Source: Bradyrhizobium sp. ISRA464 (GTDB lineage Bacteria; Pseudomonadota; Alphaproteobacteria; Rhizobiales; Xanthobacteraceae). From it: a stretch of DNA of 64,000 nucleotides. The notes beneath the pieces are model-generated. The model was not told the DNA's origin, searched no databases, and saw only the letters and a list, made by a program, of their open reading frames with translations. Position 1 is the stretch's first letter, and the number at the start of each line of letters is the position of its first letter. The translations under genes and the position numbers were made by a program. Location of the stretch: the NCBI RefSeq assembly GCF_029910095.1, contig NZ_CP094526.1, forward strand, positions 4,526,001 through 4,590,000. The letters run 5' to 3'. Of this stretch, positions 10,059-19,528 are shown in pieces.

Positions 10059-11567
10059 TTAGCTGGCGCGAACGTAGCCGTAGCGCAGGTTCGATGGCTG
10101 CGTCGCGGCTTGTATGTACTCGTTCTTGAGCGCCGCGAGGCGGTCCTCGGAAAAGGCCGGCATCCTGGTGTTCTCAGCCGCCTTCAACTTGATCTTGTAG
10201 AACCTGGTTGCGTTGCCCGCGAAGATCAGCTGCTTGGTAGCGCTGTTGGCGTCGCCGAGCGCGGCAAAGCCGTACTTCTTCTGCATATCCTCCGGGATTT
10301 CGAGCCGGCGGAGCGCCTCGATCTGCCACTGCGGTGAGCCGTACCAGACCGAGTCGGTGCCCCACATGACGTGGTCAACGCCCATCCCCTTGATCAGCGT
10401 GCCCACCAGCGCGGCGCAGAACTTGGGATGCGCCACTGCCGAGTTGGCAAACGACGTACCGAGCTCGGCATAGACATTGGTGACGCCGAACTTCTGCGGG
10501 ATTTCCGCGAGATCCGAGGCCCACTGGATGCGACCGGTCTGCTCGAACTCCGCCCACGCCTTGTCCGGCAATTCGAGGAATGGCCGCAGCGCCGAGTGAT
10601 AGATCACGAAGTTCATCTGCGGCCAATCCTTGGCGGCCTTTCCGATGTCCCACGCCGTTGCGTATTCCCACACGCCGGCGAACGACTTCTCGTAATCGGG
10701 CGGCAGCAGCCCCTTGTGGATACAGAGCGTGTTGATGCCCGCCTTCACCGCTTTCTCGTAGAACGGATACATCACCTGTTCGTCGTCGAGCCGCCATGGA
10801 AACTTCGAGGGCGCCAGCGGGTCGCCGATCGTGTAGGACTTCCAGGAATCCGGCTTATAGACCTCGATCGCCTTGTCGACCTCGTCCATCCAGCCGGGTT
10901 GCTTGGGGGTGATGACGGAGTGTGCCAGCAGACGCCGGGAGCCGGCGAGGTCGTTGATCAGCTCGCGCGCCTTGACGATCTGCTCGTTGGACAGGAGCCA
11001 CCAGCTCGGGTCGTCGAACGGCGCGCCGCTCAGGAGCGCCATGTTGGTGTCACTGTCGTAGTAGATCTCTTTCACGTAATTCTCGAACTTGTAGCGGGCG
11101 AGCGAGGAAACGCCCTCCTCCTTCATCTTCGGGTTCCAGTGCTCGCTCGCGAACTTGCCGAGGTCCAACAGCTCCGCGTGATTGAAATCGTCGCGCACGA
11201 AATGGGTCTGGACATCGAAGATGAACTGGTCGGCGAGGCTTTGCGCGCGCGCCAGCATGAGCTCGGGCTCGCGGGCCTCGGCGGGCGTGACCTGGAAAAC
11301 ATTGCCGTAGATGTCGTTCATGGCGAGGAACGCCGCCGCCATGCCGCAGCTCGTGTGCAGGAACTGCCTGCGGCTCAAGCCGAGGTGCTTGCCGTTCACG
11401 TCGGCGAGCTCGTTGATCCGCGCCTCGACCTTCTTCTGCGTGGCGCTCTGCGGGGGCGGGAGATACTCGCCGTTGGAAACAATCTGTGTCGGTATAGGCG
11501 TCGCAGCCGATGCCGCCTCCGCGCCCGTGACGAGACGCTGTTCTCGCTCACTAAGCCAAGTGCTCAT
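10059..11567 (-). CDS. Amidohydrolase-family protein with internal Tat motif
   Basis: A 502-residue amidohydrolase_2 (TIM-barrel metal hydrolase/decarboxylase) type protein. Seen: FDVQTHFV near residue 118 in place of the usual metal-binding HxH, further His and Asp-rich stretches (LCIHKG, FVIYHSAL), and the late MWGTDSVWYG motif that carries the conserved barrel Asp. A twin-arginine motif SRRQFL followed by a hydrophobic run lies at about residues 65-90, so about 60 residues precede the export signal. The start ATG 11567 is preceded by GGGAGGAGAAC. It could be cleaved late or the leader may start further in. The substrate is not identifiable. Confidence 0.8.
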   Translation of the reverse strand: MSTWLSEREQRLVTGAEAASAATPIPTQIVSNGEYLPPPQSATQKKVEARINELADVNGKHLGLSRRQFLHTSCGMAAAFLAMNDIYGNVFQVTPAEAREPELMLARAQSLADQFIFDVQTHFVRDDFNHAELLDLGKFASEHWNPKMKEEGVSSLARYKFENYVKEIYYDSDTNMALLSGAPFDDPSWWLLSNEQIVKARELINDLAGSRRLLAHSVITPKQPGWMDEVDKAIEVYKPDSWKSYTIGDPLAPSKFPWRLDDEQVMYPFYEKAVKAGINTLCIHKGLLPPDYEKSFAGVWEYATAWDIGKAAKDWPQMNFVIYHSALRPFLELPDKAWAEFEQTGRIQWASDLAEIPQKFGVTNVYAELGTSFANSAVAHPKFCAALVGTLIKGMGVDHVMWGTDSVWYGSPQWQIEALRRLEIPEDMQKKYGFAALGDANSATKQLIFAGNATRFYKIKLKAAENTRMPAFSEDRLAALKNEYIQAATQPSNLRYGYVRAS

Positions 11568-11878
11568 TGTTCTCCTCCCGTTTGTTAGCCAGTGCTGATC
11601 GGTGCGCGCATGAGGTGCGCGTTGACCACTCCCAATCAGTTAGATGGACCGACTAGGCGACCTCTCCTGTTCAGCCGCGCATGAATCCATCACACGCCCT
11701 ACGCCCGGACTTGCTCTCTTCATCGCTGCGAGAGCGCGGGCATACTCGAAAAAACTACCTGCGGTAGTGGCGTATCATCGCTGATTCAATGCTTAAACTT
11801 TTATTGGCGCAAGCGATGTAATGCGACAGTCACACTGTCCCAACGCGGCATCATTCTTTCATCCGATCATTTTCAGAG
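11568..11878. other. Spacer upstream of the amidohydrolase gene
   Basis: No supported gene. ACTACC-TGC-GGTAGT (about 11755-11769) is a short perfect hairpin in an AT-richer stretch that could include divergent promoters, but I can assign nothing definite. Confidence 0.35.
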
Positions 11879-12203
11879 CCGAAGACGCGGCTGAAAGAGC
11901 TGCGCATCCAAGTCATCCTCCACCAGCAGAAGAACCTGGCCTGGCCGGTGGCGGAGACCGACACACCTTAGATCGTCATCGGGCTCGACAAGGACCTGAA
12001 CGCGGCGATGACGCTTGCCGCGCGCAATGCGATCAAGTTTCTGGCGACGCGGGCGAAGATCAGCGAGCTGGACGCCTACGCCCTATGCAGCATCGCCGTG
12101 AGCTTCCGCGTGACAGGTGGTGGATATCGTGCGCGGCGTTCACGCCCTGATCCCGAAGGCCATCTTCGCTCCCGATCTGAGGCGCGAGATGACGGTGGTA
12201 TAA
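11879..12203 (+). pseudogene. Acetamidase/formamidase C-terminal remnant
   Basis: Translation from 11879 gives LAWPVAETDTP, an in-frame TAG at 11969-11971, then VIGLDKDLNAAMTLAARN and DAYALCSIAVSFRVT. A shift near 12115 is then needed to read VVDIVRGVHALIPKAIFAP to TAA 12201-12203. This order matches the C-terminal third of the FmdA/AmdA acetamidase-formamidase family, which hydrolyses short amides to ammonia. The N-terminal two thirds are missing, and two lesions interrupt the rest, so it is a dead fragment. It lies behind the amidohydrolase gene but on the other strand. Confidence 0.8.
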
Positions 12204-12363
12204 GCAGCTCGCCTGCGCGAGCGGTACTCGACAGTGGAGCCTCATTGCAGCTGTTATGCCGGCGCTTGGTGGACGGCGCACGACGTGCGGGTCGTGAGGC
12301 TGGAGGCGTTGCCGCTCCGGATCATTGTGGCCATGCTCCGTTCCGGATGCGCCACCGGCCTCA

Positions 12364-13041
12364 TTATGAGCCGGATCCGGTCCCCTCGAGTTGAGAGAAC
12401 CGGACCGCCAGAATCTCTTTCATCGTCATTCTGCCGTTGGCAAGCTTCTCGGCCAGAATGAGCTGCTGCGTATTGGGCAGGCCGGCCGGTATCACCATTT
12501 TCCCACCCGCTTTCAATTGGTGGATCAGCGGAGGAGGAATGAGATCGGGAGCGGCCGTCACAATCACCTTGTCAAATGGGGCGTGCGCTGACCAACCGTG
12601 ATAGCCATTGGCAATTTTGAGTTCGACATTGCTGCAGCCCTGCCGTCGGAGTCGTTGTTTCGCCGCTTGGCCAAGCTCTTCGATGATTTCAACGGAGTAT
12701 ACTTTGCGCGCCAGCTGCGCGAGGATAGCGGCCTGATAGCCAAGACCGGTGCCGATTTCGAGAACGCTGTCGTCGGCCTTGATGTCGAGCAGATCGGTCA
12801 TTAAGGCGACGACAAACGGCTGCGAGATCGTCTTTGCGAAGCCGATTGGAAGTGGAATATTGTGATACGCGTAGGGCTGAAGTTCGATTGGCACAAACTC
12901 ATGCCGCGGCACCTTGCCCATGGCAGTCATGACGCGTTCGTCTAGCGCATTCTTGCCGATTGCGTCGCGCAGGTCAAAGACGCTGGCGGCGATGACGGCG
13001 AGCATGTGTTTACGCAGGGGCTCAAGGTTTTCTGCTCGCAT
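12364..13041 (-). CDS. pcm: Protein-L-isoaspartate O-methyltransferase
   Basis: This 225-residue enzyme uses S-adenosylmethionine to methylate isoaspartyl residues of damaged proteins and start their repair. Visible family signatures are VPRHEFVP, the LPIGFAKTISQPFVVALMTDL block before the SAM site, motif I VLEIGTGLGYQAAILA (about residues 94-109) and the late AGGKMVIPAG. ATG 13041 has GAAGG seven bases upstream; the TTG two codons earlier is less likely. The C-terminus GTGSGS is short and unusual but no lesion is seen. It is monocistronic, as far as I can see. Confidence 0.93.
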   Translation of the reverse strand: MRAENLEPLRKHMLAVIAASVFDLRDAIGKNALDERVMTAMGKVPRHEFVPIELQPYAYHNIPLPIGFAKTISQPFVVALMTDLLDIKADDSVLEIGTGLGYQAAILAQLARKVYSVEIIEELGQAAKQRLRRQGCSNVELKIANGYHGWSAHAPFDKVIVTAAPDLIPPPLIHQLKAGGKMVIPAGLPNTQQLILAEKLANGRMTMKEILAVRFSQLEGTGSGS

Positions 13042-13047
13042 TGGCAA

Positions 13048-13639
13048 CCTTCATGGGCACGCAATTGGAATGCTTTGCCCTAACTGATGTTCCGGCCGTT
13101 GGCCGCGGATCACATCGGCGTTGCGCATGGGCGAAATGGGCGGCGCACCCGCGCACGCCCAGCCAGTTGCAGCAACTGCCCACCCGTTACGACCGCTCTC
13201 GCGGGCCATGCCGAGCAAGTTCCTCAAGTGGAACTCCGCCGCCGATGGCGTTACCCTCGACACGCTGAAGACCTCACAGGGCCATCGAGGACAACGAGGC
13301 GCCTTCAAACGGGCAGCAAAAATTGTACAATATCGACGGTTGCCCTTGAAGCGGGATATGCCGAAATCTTTGTGGCGCAACGGGCAGCGACCGTCGGCAG
13401 GCATTTTGCCAGCACTCCGGCGCCGTTCCTTTGCTCGCGCTACCAGCATTTGCATTTCGCAGGCCCGCGCTGCTCCTGAAGCCAAGCAGCGCCGAACGCT
13501 AAAGCAGCGGGGATCACCATGAGTTGGTCCTATATCCCGAGATGGAAGTAACTGGCTCGCTCTTCAGCGAGGATGATGCTGGCGTCGAGGCGCCTCTCCG
13601 CTGCGTGTTTAAGCAGGCTCTGACTATAGGGAGGTAGCG
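13048..13639. other. 592-bp region without a recognised gene
   Basis: Overlapping open frames exist on both strands (for example 13051-13485 minus, 13121-13522 plus), but none shows a domain, good ribosome site or convincing composition. I leave it unassigned; it may hold decayed DNA. Confidence 0.4.
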
Positions 13640-13996
13640 ATGAGGATTGAGAGCACCACATTTGGCGCGATTACAATTGACGGAAAAACGTATGAACACG
13701 ATGTGGTCGTTCGCCTTTCCGGCGAAATTGTGAAGCGGAAAAAGAAGCTATCAAAGAAGCTCTACGGTACCTCGCACGTGCTTTCGGAAGACGAGGCCAA
13801 ATTTGTCTTCGAGAAGGGATGCGACCAGCTCGTCATCGGCTCGGGTCAGATGGGCAACGTGCACCTGTCACCGGAAGCTGAGGCCTTTTTCGAAAGAAAG
13901 GGTTGCGAGGTCCTGCTGAAGCCGACACCCGAGGCGATCGGGGTGTTCAACCGGTCGCGCGCAAAGAGAATCGGGCTCTTTCACGTGACTTGTTGA
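13640..13996 (+). CDS. Mth938-like domain protein
   Basis: A 118-residue single-domain protein matching the Mth938/DUF498 family (relatives include mitochondrial NDUFAF3). The family's central features are visible: DQLVIGSGQMGNV near residue 61 and the late GCEVLLKPTPEAIGVFN. Bacterial members are small cytoplasmic proteins of unclear role, often next to secretion or envelope genes. A GGGAGGTAGCG ribosome site supports ATG 13640. The segment VKRKKKLSKKLYGTSH is more basic than I expect. The neighbours suggest no operon. Confidence 0.8.
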   Translation: MRIESTTFGAITIDGKTYEHDVVVRLSGEIVKRKKKLSKKLYGTSHVLSEDEAKFVFEKGCDQLVIGSGQMGNVHLSPEAEAFFERKGCEVLLKPTPEAIGVFNRSRAKRIGLFHVTC

Positions 13997-14082
13997 AAGA
14001 AATGTCAGGGTGAGGCTGTGTATCCACGCCCATAGAGGCACGGCACCACGGTCGGTTCGAAACACGACGTCCCGTTTTACGG

Positions 14083-14514
14083 TTACGCGCCCCGCTCGAG
14101 CAACTCCTTCAGCTTTTGCTCGTTTCTCGGCAGCTGCCTTCGCACTTGCCGAACGATGAACGGAGCCAGCACCCTGGCGATCCCGTGGGCTTCTATTTCG
14201 AGGGCGATCGTTACGCGCGACCGCTCGCCGTCATCGAGTGGCTCAACTGTGCCTTTGGCAATCGCTGTGAGCGGGCCGCCAACACCGCGCACCGTCCACG
14301 TCCTCGGAGGATTAAGTTCGGTTATCTCCTCCGTCCTCTGCAACTTCCGCGGACCGACCCGCCGGGTCACCACGGCTTTCAATGGGGCGTCACCTTCCCG
14401 GCGCGCCGACACGACGCCCCCCTGCCATTCGGGGAAATGCGAAAAGTCCGTCGCGTATAGAAAGACGTCGTCGGGGCGACGGGATATCTCAATGCTTTCT
14501 ACGATCGTTGCCAT
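14083..14514 (-). CDS. SRPBCC-fold (polyketide cyclase-like) protein
   Basis: A 143-residue START/Bet v1-type lipid- or ligand-binding protein. The start MATIVESIEISRRPDDVFLY and the following DFSHFPEWQGGVVSA are typical of the SRPBCC family, whose helix-grip fold holds hydrophobic ligands. ATG 14514 is preceded by AAAGGAGGAACAG; the frame extends 63 codons further upstream but lacks any support there. It is divergent from the saccharopine-dehydrogenase-like gene by 299 bp, so the two may share a control region. The ligand cannot be deduced. Confidence 0.85.
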   Translation of the reverse strand: MATIVESIEISRRPDDVFLYATDFSHFPEWQGGVVSARREGDAPLKAVVTRRVGPRKLQRTEEITELNPPRTWTVRGVGGPLTAIAKGTVEPLDDGERSRVTIALEIEAHGIARVLAPFIVRQVRRQLPRNEQKLKELLERGA

Positions 14515-14813
14515 CTGTTCCTCCTTTGCTCCGATCTCCTGTGGATGTCGCCGGGCCGAGGCGCTGAGCATCCGTCGCCGCGGGCCGCCAGGTCGAGCTG
14601 GCGGAGGCGCGCCGGGGTCAGGCAAGGATGTCGTACTCGTCTGGGCCGATGGGCTCATCTCCCTTTCGCTCGTGCTCTGGCCCTTCGCATCGTACTCCCC
14701 CAATCACCTGCCGGACAGCCGGACACCTCTGGCGAAAGTGGCCGCGAAGCGTACAGTGCGATTGCACACGGATCCGAAGATAGCTCTCCCGGGTCTCAAG
14801 GAGGACCAACGTC

Positions 14814-15983
14814 GTGAAGCGGGACTTCGACCTCATCATCTATGGCGCGACGGGTTACACCGGCCGTCTCATCGCCGAATACCTGGCGACGTCCTATCGC
14901 GGCGACGATGCTCCGTCCTGGGCGATCGCGGGACGCTCGACCGATAAGCTCCGGAAGGTGCAAGTTGACATCGGCGCACCAGACGATTTGCCTTTGGTTA
15001 AGGCGGATGCGGCCGAGCCGGCCAGCCTGCGTTCGATGTGCGAGCGCGCGACCGTGATCATCACGACGGTCGGGCCTTATCAGCTCCACGGTGCCGAGCT
15101 TGTGGCGGCCTGCGCGGCCACTGGCACGGCCTATGTTGATCTGTGCGGCGAACCGGCCTGGATGCGGCGCATCATCGACGCCCATCACGAAGAGGCGAAA
15201 CGGACTGGCGCGCGCATCGTCTTTTCCTGCGGCTTCGATTCCATCCCGTTCGATCTCGGTGTGCTCACGTTGCAGGAGAAGGCGCGTGAGAAATTCGGAC
15301 GCCCGGCACGCCGGGTCAGGGCCCGGCTGCGCAAGGTGAAAGGCGGCATGTCTGGCGGCACCGCGGCGAGCGCCCAGGCGACGTTGGCCGCCGCCGCGCG
15401 CGACCCGGCCCTGATCCGGCTGCTGACCGATCCCTTCGCGTTGACGCCGGGGTTCACCGGGCCGTCTCAGCCGTCGGGCCTCCTCCCCGAATACGACCCG
15501 AGCATGAACGCGTGGCTCGTGCCGTTCCCAATGGCGCCGATCAACACCAAGAACGTGCACCGCACGAATTTCCTGTTGGGTCATCCCTATGGCACGGACT
15601 TCGTTTACGACGAGATGATGGTGGCGCCGGGATTTGGGGAAATCGCTCGCGTGACGACGGAGACGTTCGCCACGATGGTGTCCTTGTTCGGGACTGGCGG
15701 TCTCAAACCTGGCGCAGGCCCGACTCGGGAAGAGCGCGAGAAGGGCTTCTACGACATTCTCTTCCTGGGCGAGCTGCCGGATGGCCGACGGGTCGAGGCG
15801 GTAGTCACGGGCGACCGCGATCCGGGCTACGGCTCGACCAGCAAGATGATCGCCGAGAGCGCTCTCTGCCTCGTGCGCGACGTGCAGGGCGAAGGCGGCA
15901 CCTGGACGCCGGGCGCGCTGATGGGTCCGGCGTTGCGCAAGCGTCTGAAGGAGCGCGCCGGCCTCACCTTCGGCGCGCGTTGA
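14814..15983 (+). CDS. Saccharopine dehydrogenase-like enoyl reductase
   Basis: A 389-residue protein with an N-terminal Rossmann domain (DLIIYGATGYTGRLIAEYL at residues 5-24) of the saccharopine-dehydrogenase NADP-binding family and a C-terminal domain with FSCGFDSIPFDLG. Members related to mycobacterial Rv2449c/Rv2953 act in trans as enoyl reductases in lipid synthesis; true saccharopine dehydrogenases are rare in this group. The start is GTG 14814 with AAGGAGGAC ten bases upstream. It lacks a membrane segment. The actual substrate is unknown. A small SRPBCC gene lies divergent to it. Confidence 0.85.
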   Translation: MKRDFDLIIYGATGYTGRLIAEYLATSYRGDDAPSWAIAGRSTDKLRKVQVDIGAPDDLPLVKADAAEPASLRSMCERATVIITTVGPYQLHGAELVAACAATGTAYVDLCGEPAWMRRIIDAHHEEAKRTGARIVFSCGFDSIPFDLGVLTLQEKAREKFGRPARRVRARLRKVKGGMSGGTAASAQATLAAAARDPALIRLLTDPFALTPGFTGPSQPSGLLPEYDPSMNAWLVPFPMAPINTKNVHRTNFLLGHPYGTDFVYDEMMVAPGFGEIARVTTETFATMVSLFGTGGLKPGAGPTREEREKGFYDILFLGELPDGRRVEAVVTGDRDPGYGSTSKMIAESALCLVRDVQGEGGTWTPGALMGPALRKRLKERAGLTFGAR

Positions 15984-16098
15984 GGTAGCGCTCGGAACTG
16001 CAGCGGCGTGCTGGATTGCGTGAATCGTAACCGCCGAAAGCGCGGCTTGACGAGCGCGAGCCTCAAAGCCGGTTCAATGGTCGCGTCTATTGGCATGC

Positions 16099-16926
16099 TT
16101 ATCGGAGTGTGCCAAAGGACAGGCCACGCACAAGGTATTTCTGCAACGCGAAAGCGAGGGCTACGACCGGCAACGCACCGAGCATTGCAATCGCGGCGAT
16201 GTCGCCCCACAGGACGTCGTGCCCCTCCATCAGCACCGGCAGAATGAACGGCAAGGTCGTCACGTCCGCGCGGGTCAGGATGACCGCGAAGAAGAATTCA
16301 TTCCAGGAAAAGATGAAGGCGAGCATGGCGACCGCGAGGATCGCCGGGCGCGCCAGCGGCACGCAAATTTCCCAGAAGGCACGCCAGCGCGTCGCGCCGT
16401 TGACCAGAGCCGACTCCTCCATGTCGCGCGGAATCTCTTCGAAAAAGCTCCTGAGCACCCATGAGATGAAGGGGATGTTGAAGACTGTATATTGCAGGAT
16501 CAGCGCGGTATAGCTGTCAAGCAGGCCAAGGGCCGACCAGAAAAGGTACATCGGAATCGCCACCGCCACGGGCGGCATGAAGAGAATGCTGAGCACCATG
16601 AAGGAGAGATTATCGCCGCCCGTTCGGTAGCGACCGATCGCGTAGGCAGCCGGCACGCCCAATAAGAGCGACAGGACGGTGGACAGCGACGCGACGATCA
16701 GGCTATCGCTCAGGCCTTTCAACCCGCCCCATTTGAACAAGGCGTCGGTGAAATTCGCCCAGTGCAGCTCGGACGGGATAAAGATCGGTGGCGAATTAAG
16801 CCATTCGCCCGGTGGCTTGATTGCGGTGATCAGCATCCAGGCGACCGGCGCGAGAAAGATGAAAAGTGCGGCCGCAAGCGCAAGGCCGCAGAGAAAGTCC
16901 GACAGCTTGAGGCCCTGGCGCTTCAT
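16099..16926 (-). CDS. Carbohydrate ABC transporter permease (MalG type)
   Basis: A 275-residue inner-membrane protein with six predicted helices and the EAA loop EESALVNGATRWRAFWEI (about residues 170-187) that contacts the ATPase. It resembles the MalG/UgpE half of CUT1 sugar importers. Its ATG overlaps the stop of the upstream permease gene by four bases (ATGA), so translation is coupled. It is the last gene of a minus-strand operon of ATPase, binding protein, permease, permease. The substrate is probably an oligosaccharide or polyol, but this is inferred from family only. Confidence 0.92.
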   Translation of the reverse strand: MKRQGLKLSDFLCGLALAAALFIFLAPVAWMLITAIKPPGEWLNSPPIFIPSELHWANFTDALFKWGGLKGLSDSLIVASLSTVLSLLLGVPAAYAIGRYRTGGDNLSFMVLSILFMPPVAVAIPMYLFWSALGLLDSYTALILQYTVFNIPFISWVLRSFFEEIPRDMEESALVNGATRWRAFWEICVPLARPAILAVAMLAFIFSWNEFFFAVILTRADVTTLPFILPVLMEGHDVLWGDIAAIAMLGALPVVALAFALQKYLVRGLSFGTLR

Positions 16927-17858
16927 GCCGCAGCCTCCCGACCTCCAAGGCTCGAGCGCCGCGTGAGCGCGATGAGAGCCTTGGCCAGGATGCTGACGAT
17001 GATCAGCTGCAGGATAGCCAGAGCCGAGGCGTAACCGAGATTGAAATAGCGAAAGCCCTGAATGTAGGTGAAGAAGGCGAGGTTCTCAGTGACCGTGCCT
17101 GGCCCGCCGGCGGTCAGCACGTAGATGATGTCGAAGAGTTTGAAGGTCATCAGAATACGCAGGATCAACGCGATGCCGATCACCGGGCGCAGCAGCGGCA
17201 GATAGATGCGCCAGACGATTTGCCAGCCGGTCGATCCGTCCATGCGCGCCGCTTCGACCAAAGCGTCCGGCAGAGAACGGAGTCCCGCGAACAGCAGCAG
17301 CGTCATAAACGGCGTCCATTGCCAGAAATCAACGAAGATTAGGGCCGGCAAGGCAAGCGAAGGATCGGCCGTCCAGGTCGGCTGGCCGAGATGCAGCAGG
17401 CCAAGCACGTAATTGACTGGTCCGAACTGATAGTTGAACAGTTGCGTCCATTGGAACGCGGCGACGGAGCTCGAGATGATCGTCGGGATGAGCAGCAACG
17501 TCGCGATCATATTTTGATAGCGCCGCAAGCGATTGACCAGAAGCGCGAGCGCCATGCCGACGGGGAATTGCAGAAAGATCACGCCTGCCAGGAACCAGAG
17601 TGTGACGTGCAGACTGCTCCAAAACAGCGGATCGCCAAAGATGCGAAGATAATTACTGAGCCCGATCCAGCGATGCGCGCCCGGAATCAGCATCTGGTAA
17701 TTCCTCAGCGACACGGAGAGCGCATAGAACAGCGGAAAGATGCTGTTTGCCGCCAGCATCGCCAGGGTCGGCGCCAGCATCAACCAGCCGAGACGCTGTG
17801 CGCTGTCGGCGCTGTGGCGAGGCTTCGACAAGAGGGCGATGGGAGCTGGTCTGTTCAT
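16923..17858 (-). CDS. Carbohydrate ABC transporter permease (MalF type)
   Basis: A 311-residue inner-membrane protein with six hydrophobic helices and an EAA motif DALVEAARMDGSTGWQIVW at about residues 210-228, characteristic of the MalF/UgpA half of CUT1 importers. ATG 17858 (MNRPAPIALL) was chosen over an in-frame start nine codons upstream because the extra residues (MPHARRYSA) look like leader. It is followed without a gap by the MalG-type gene. A repeat-bearing 196-bp spacer separates it from the binding protein gene upstream. Confidence 0.92.
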   Translation of the reverse strand: MNRPAPIALLSKPRHSADSAQRLGWLMLAPTLAMLAANSIFPLFYALSVSLRNYQMLIPGAHRWIGLSNYLRIFGDPLFWSSLHVTLWFLAGVIFLQFPVGMALALLVNRLRRYQNMIATLLLIPTIISSSVAAFQWTQLFNYQFGPVNYVLGLLHLGQPTWTADPSLALPALIFVDFWQWTPFMTLLLFAGLRSLPDALVEAARMDGSTGWQIVWRIYLPLLRPVIGIALILRILMTFKLFDIIYVLTAGGPGTVTENLAFFTYIQGFRYFNLGYASALAILQLIIVSILAKALIALTRRSSLGGREAAA

Positions 17859-17955
17859 GGCACTGTAGCGACGGGCGTGCGGCACAAAAGTATGAGCTTG
17901 CCGGCCTCCTGATGCATCGATCGGTCTGCAGATGGCATTCGGTTGAAGCGCCCAC

Positions 17956-18031
17956 CGTCATTGCGAGTGGAGCGAAGCAATCCGGCAAGTAGATCGCCTC
18001 ACGGATTGCTTCGCCGCCCTGGCAATTGACG
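17956..18031. repeat. CGTCATTGCGAG-type dispersed palindromic repeat
   Basis: CGTCATTGCGAGTGG, then GCGAAGCAATCCGG, and after a short middle the inverse GGATTGCTTCGCCG and GGCAATTGACG. It is a shortened member of a repeat family I know from Bradyrhizobium intergenic regions; a longer copy lies at 41118-41230. Here it falls between the permease and binding protein genes of one operon, and as a hairpin in the mRNA it could affect the ratio of their expression. Confidence 0.7.
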
Positions 18032-18054
18032 ATCGTCGGTCCGAAGCCATCCTG

Positions 18055-19473
18055 CTAATAGTTCAAGCCCACTTCCTTAAACGACTTCACCCAGGCCGCA
18101 TAAGCGGCCTTCTGCGCGTCAGGATCCTCGGCCTGGGTGATGCTCTTCCACTCGTTTGCCGCCGCGTCGAGCGCGGCCTTGGGAGCAAGCGAGCCGGCCA
18201 GCGCTTGACTGACATAGAGGTCGAGGATGTCGAGATAGCGCGGCGCGCCGGGGATGCTGAGTTCGGGATAGCCGTCCTTTAGCCCCTCGCCCATCGCCTC
18301 GACATAAGATTTGGCGGAAGCGGCGTCGAGTGCCGGCTTGCCCTCGTGGTTCTTCATCGCAGCTTCGGGCTTCAGAGAGGATTTGCGATAGGGATCCTCG
18401 CCGCATTCCGAATCGTAGATATAGGTCACACCCACGTCGGGAAGCTGCATATGAGCCGCGACCTTGTAGGCGTTCTCGGGATTCTTGGAGAAGGCCGAAA
18501 CCGCCATCACGCGGCTGTACGGCATGTAGGTGCGCGATGGGCAGGCAGCGTAGCCTCCCTTCCCTACAACCTTGCTCATCTTCGGATCGCCGACCTTCAG
18601 CGCAAGATCGTCCCATTGCACCACCATGGCGGTCGAGCCGTTGAGGAAGGCTTCGTTGAGCCCCGGGTAGTCGATCTGAAGAATGTTGGGCGGTGCATAT
18701 TGCTTCTGCTTGACCAGCATCTCCAAAGCCTTGACGCCAACGTCGCTGTTGATGCCGGGCTTCATGTCATCGGTGAACCAATGACCGCCGAGGCCGGCGA
18801 ATATGTTGATGAACCAGGCATAGCAGAAGCCGCGTTGCGCGTAGAACGCGGTCCCGTACAGTTTCGGCGGCCGGGTGAAGAATTCGGCGATCTGCATGAA
18901 CTGATCCCAGTTCTTCGCCGGCGCGAGGTCCCAGCCGTATTTCGCCTTGAAGTTCTTCTTTTCCTCGGCATTGTCGAACAGATCGGTGCGGTAGGTCACC
19001 TGCAGCATGTCGCCGTCGTACATCAGGGCGTAGAGCTTGCCGTTCCGCTTGATCACGGGATCGCGATAGACCGGTAGATAGTCGTCAAGCTGCGGATCGA
19101 TGATTTTCGTATATTGATCGAGGTCGCGCAGGAAGCCGAGCGCGACGAAATCGCCGAGAAAATACGGTGGAAAGACCAGGAGGTCGTAGGCCGCGGATCG
19201 CGCCGTCAGTTCGGAGACCAGCTTTTCGTATTGACCGACGAAGGGAAGGCCAATCAACTTCAGATCGAGGCCGAACTGTCTCTTGATGGCGTCGGCCTGC
19301 CACCGGAACGGATTCTGGTTTTGCCCGGCGTCAATCTCGACATTGACCGTCGTGGCGGCCATCGCGACGCGCGGCAGCATTGCGCCGCCGAGCAGCGCTG
19401 CACCGCCGCCCAGAATTCCGCGGCGGCTAAGCCATCCGCGCCGGAACGAGACTTGGCTGGAATTGCCGATCAT
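18055..19473 (-). CDS. Extracellular sugar-binding protein, Tat-exported
   Basis: A 472-residue periplasmic binding protein of the SBP_bac_1 type for a CUT1 importer. It opens with a twin-arginine signal: WLSRRGILGGGAALLGGAM and a cleavage-like AMA-ATT at about residue 40. Further features are GKLYALMYDGDMLQVTYRTD and the PYSRVMAVSAFSKNPENAYK stretch common to sugar-binding proteins. ATG 19473 has GGGAGGAAACGG upstream. The Tat signal implies folding before export, as is often seen in rhizobial binding proteins. It lies between the ATPase gene and the two permease genes. Confidence 0.92.
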   Translation of the reverse strand: MIGNSSQVSFRRGWLSRRGILGGGAALLGGAMLPRVAMAATTVNVEIDAGQNQNPFRWQADAIKRQFGLDLKLIGLPFVGQYEKLVSELTARSAAYDLLVFPPYFLGDFVALGFLRDLDQYTKIIDPQLDDYLPVYRDPVIKRNGKLYALMYDGDMLQVTYRTDLFDNAEEKKNFKAKYGWDLAPAKNWDQFMQIAEFFTRPPKLYGTAFYAQRGFCYAWFINIFAGLGGHWFTDDMKPGINSDVGVKALEMLVKQKQYAPPNILQIDYPGLNEAFLNGSTAMVVQWDDLALKVGDPKMSKVVGKGGYAACPSRTYMPYSRVMAVSAFSKNPENAYKVAAHMQLPDVGVTYIYDSECGEDPYRKSSLKPEAAMKNHEGKPALDAASAKSYVEAMGEGLKDGYPELSIPGAPRYLDILDLYVSQALAGSLAPKAALDAAANEWKSITQAEDPDAQKAAYAAWVKSFKEVGLNY

Positions 19474-19528
19474 GTCCGTTTCCTCCCTCTGAGTTCAGGT
19501 TCTTGAAATCGGCGGACGATGTGGCCGA

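Noticed and set aside
10371..11588. 405-codon frame opposite the amidohydrolase gene
   Set aside because: It is antisense to a clear Tat amidohydrolase and shows no domain or start site.
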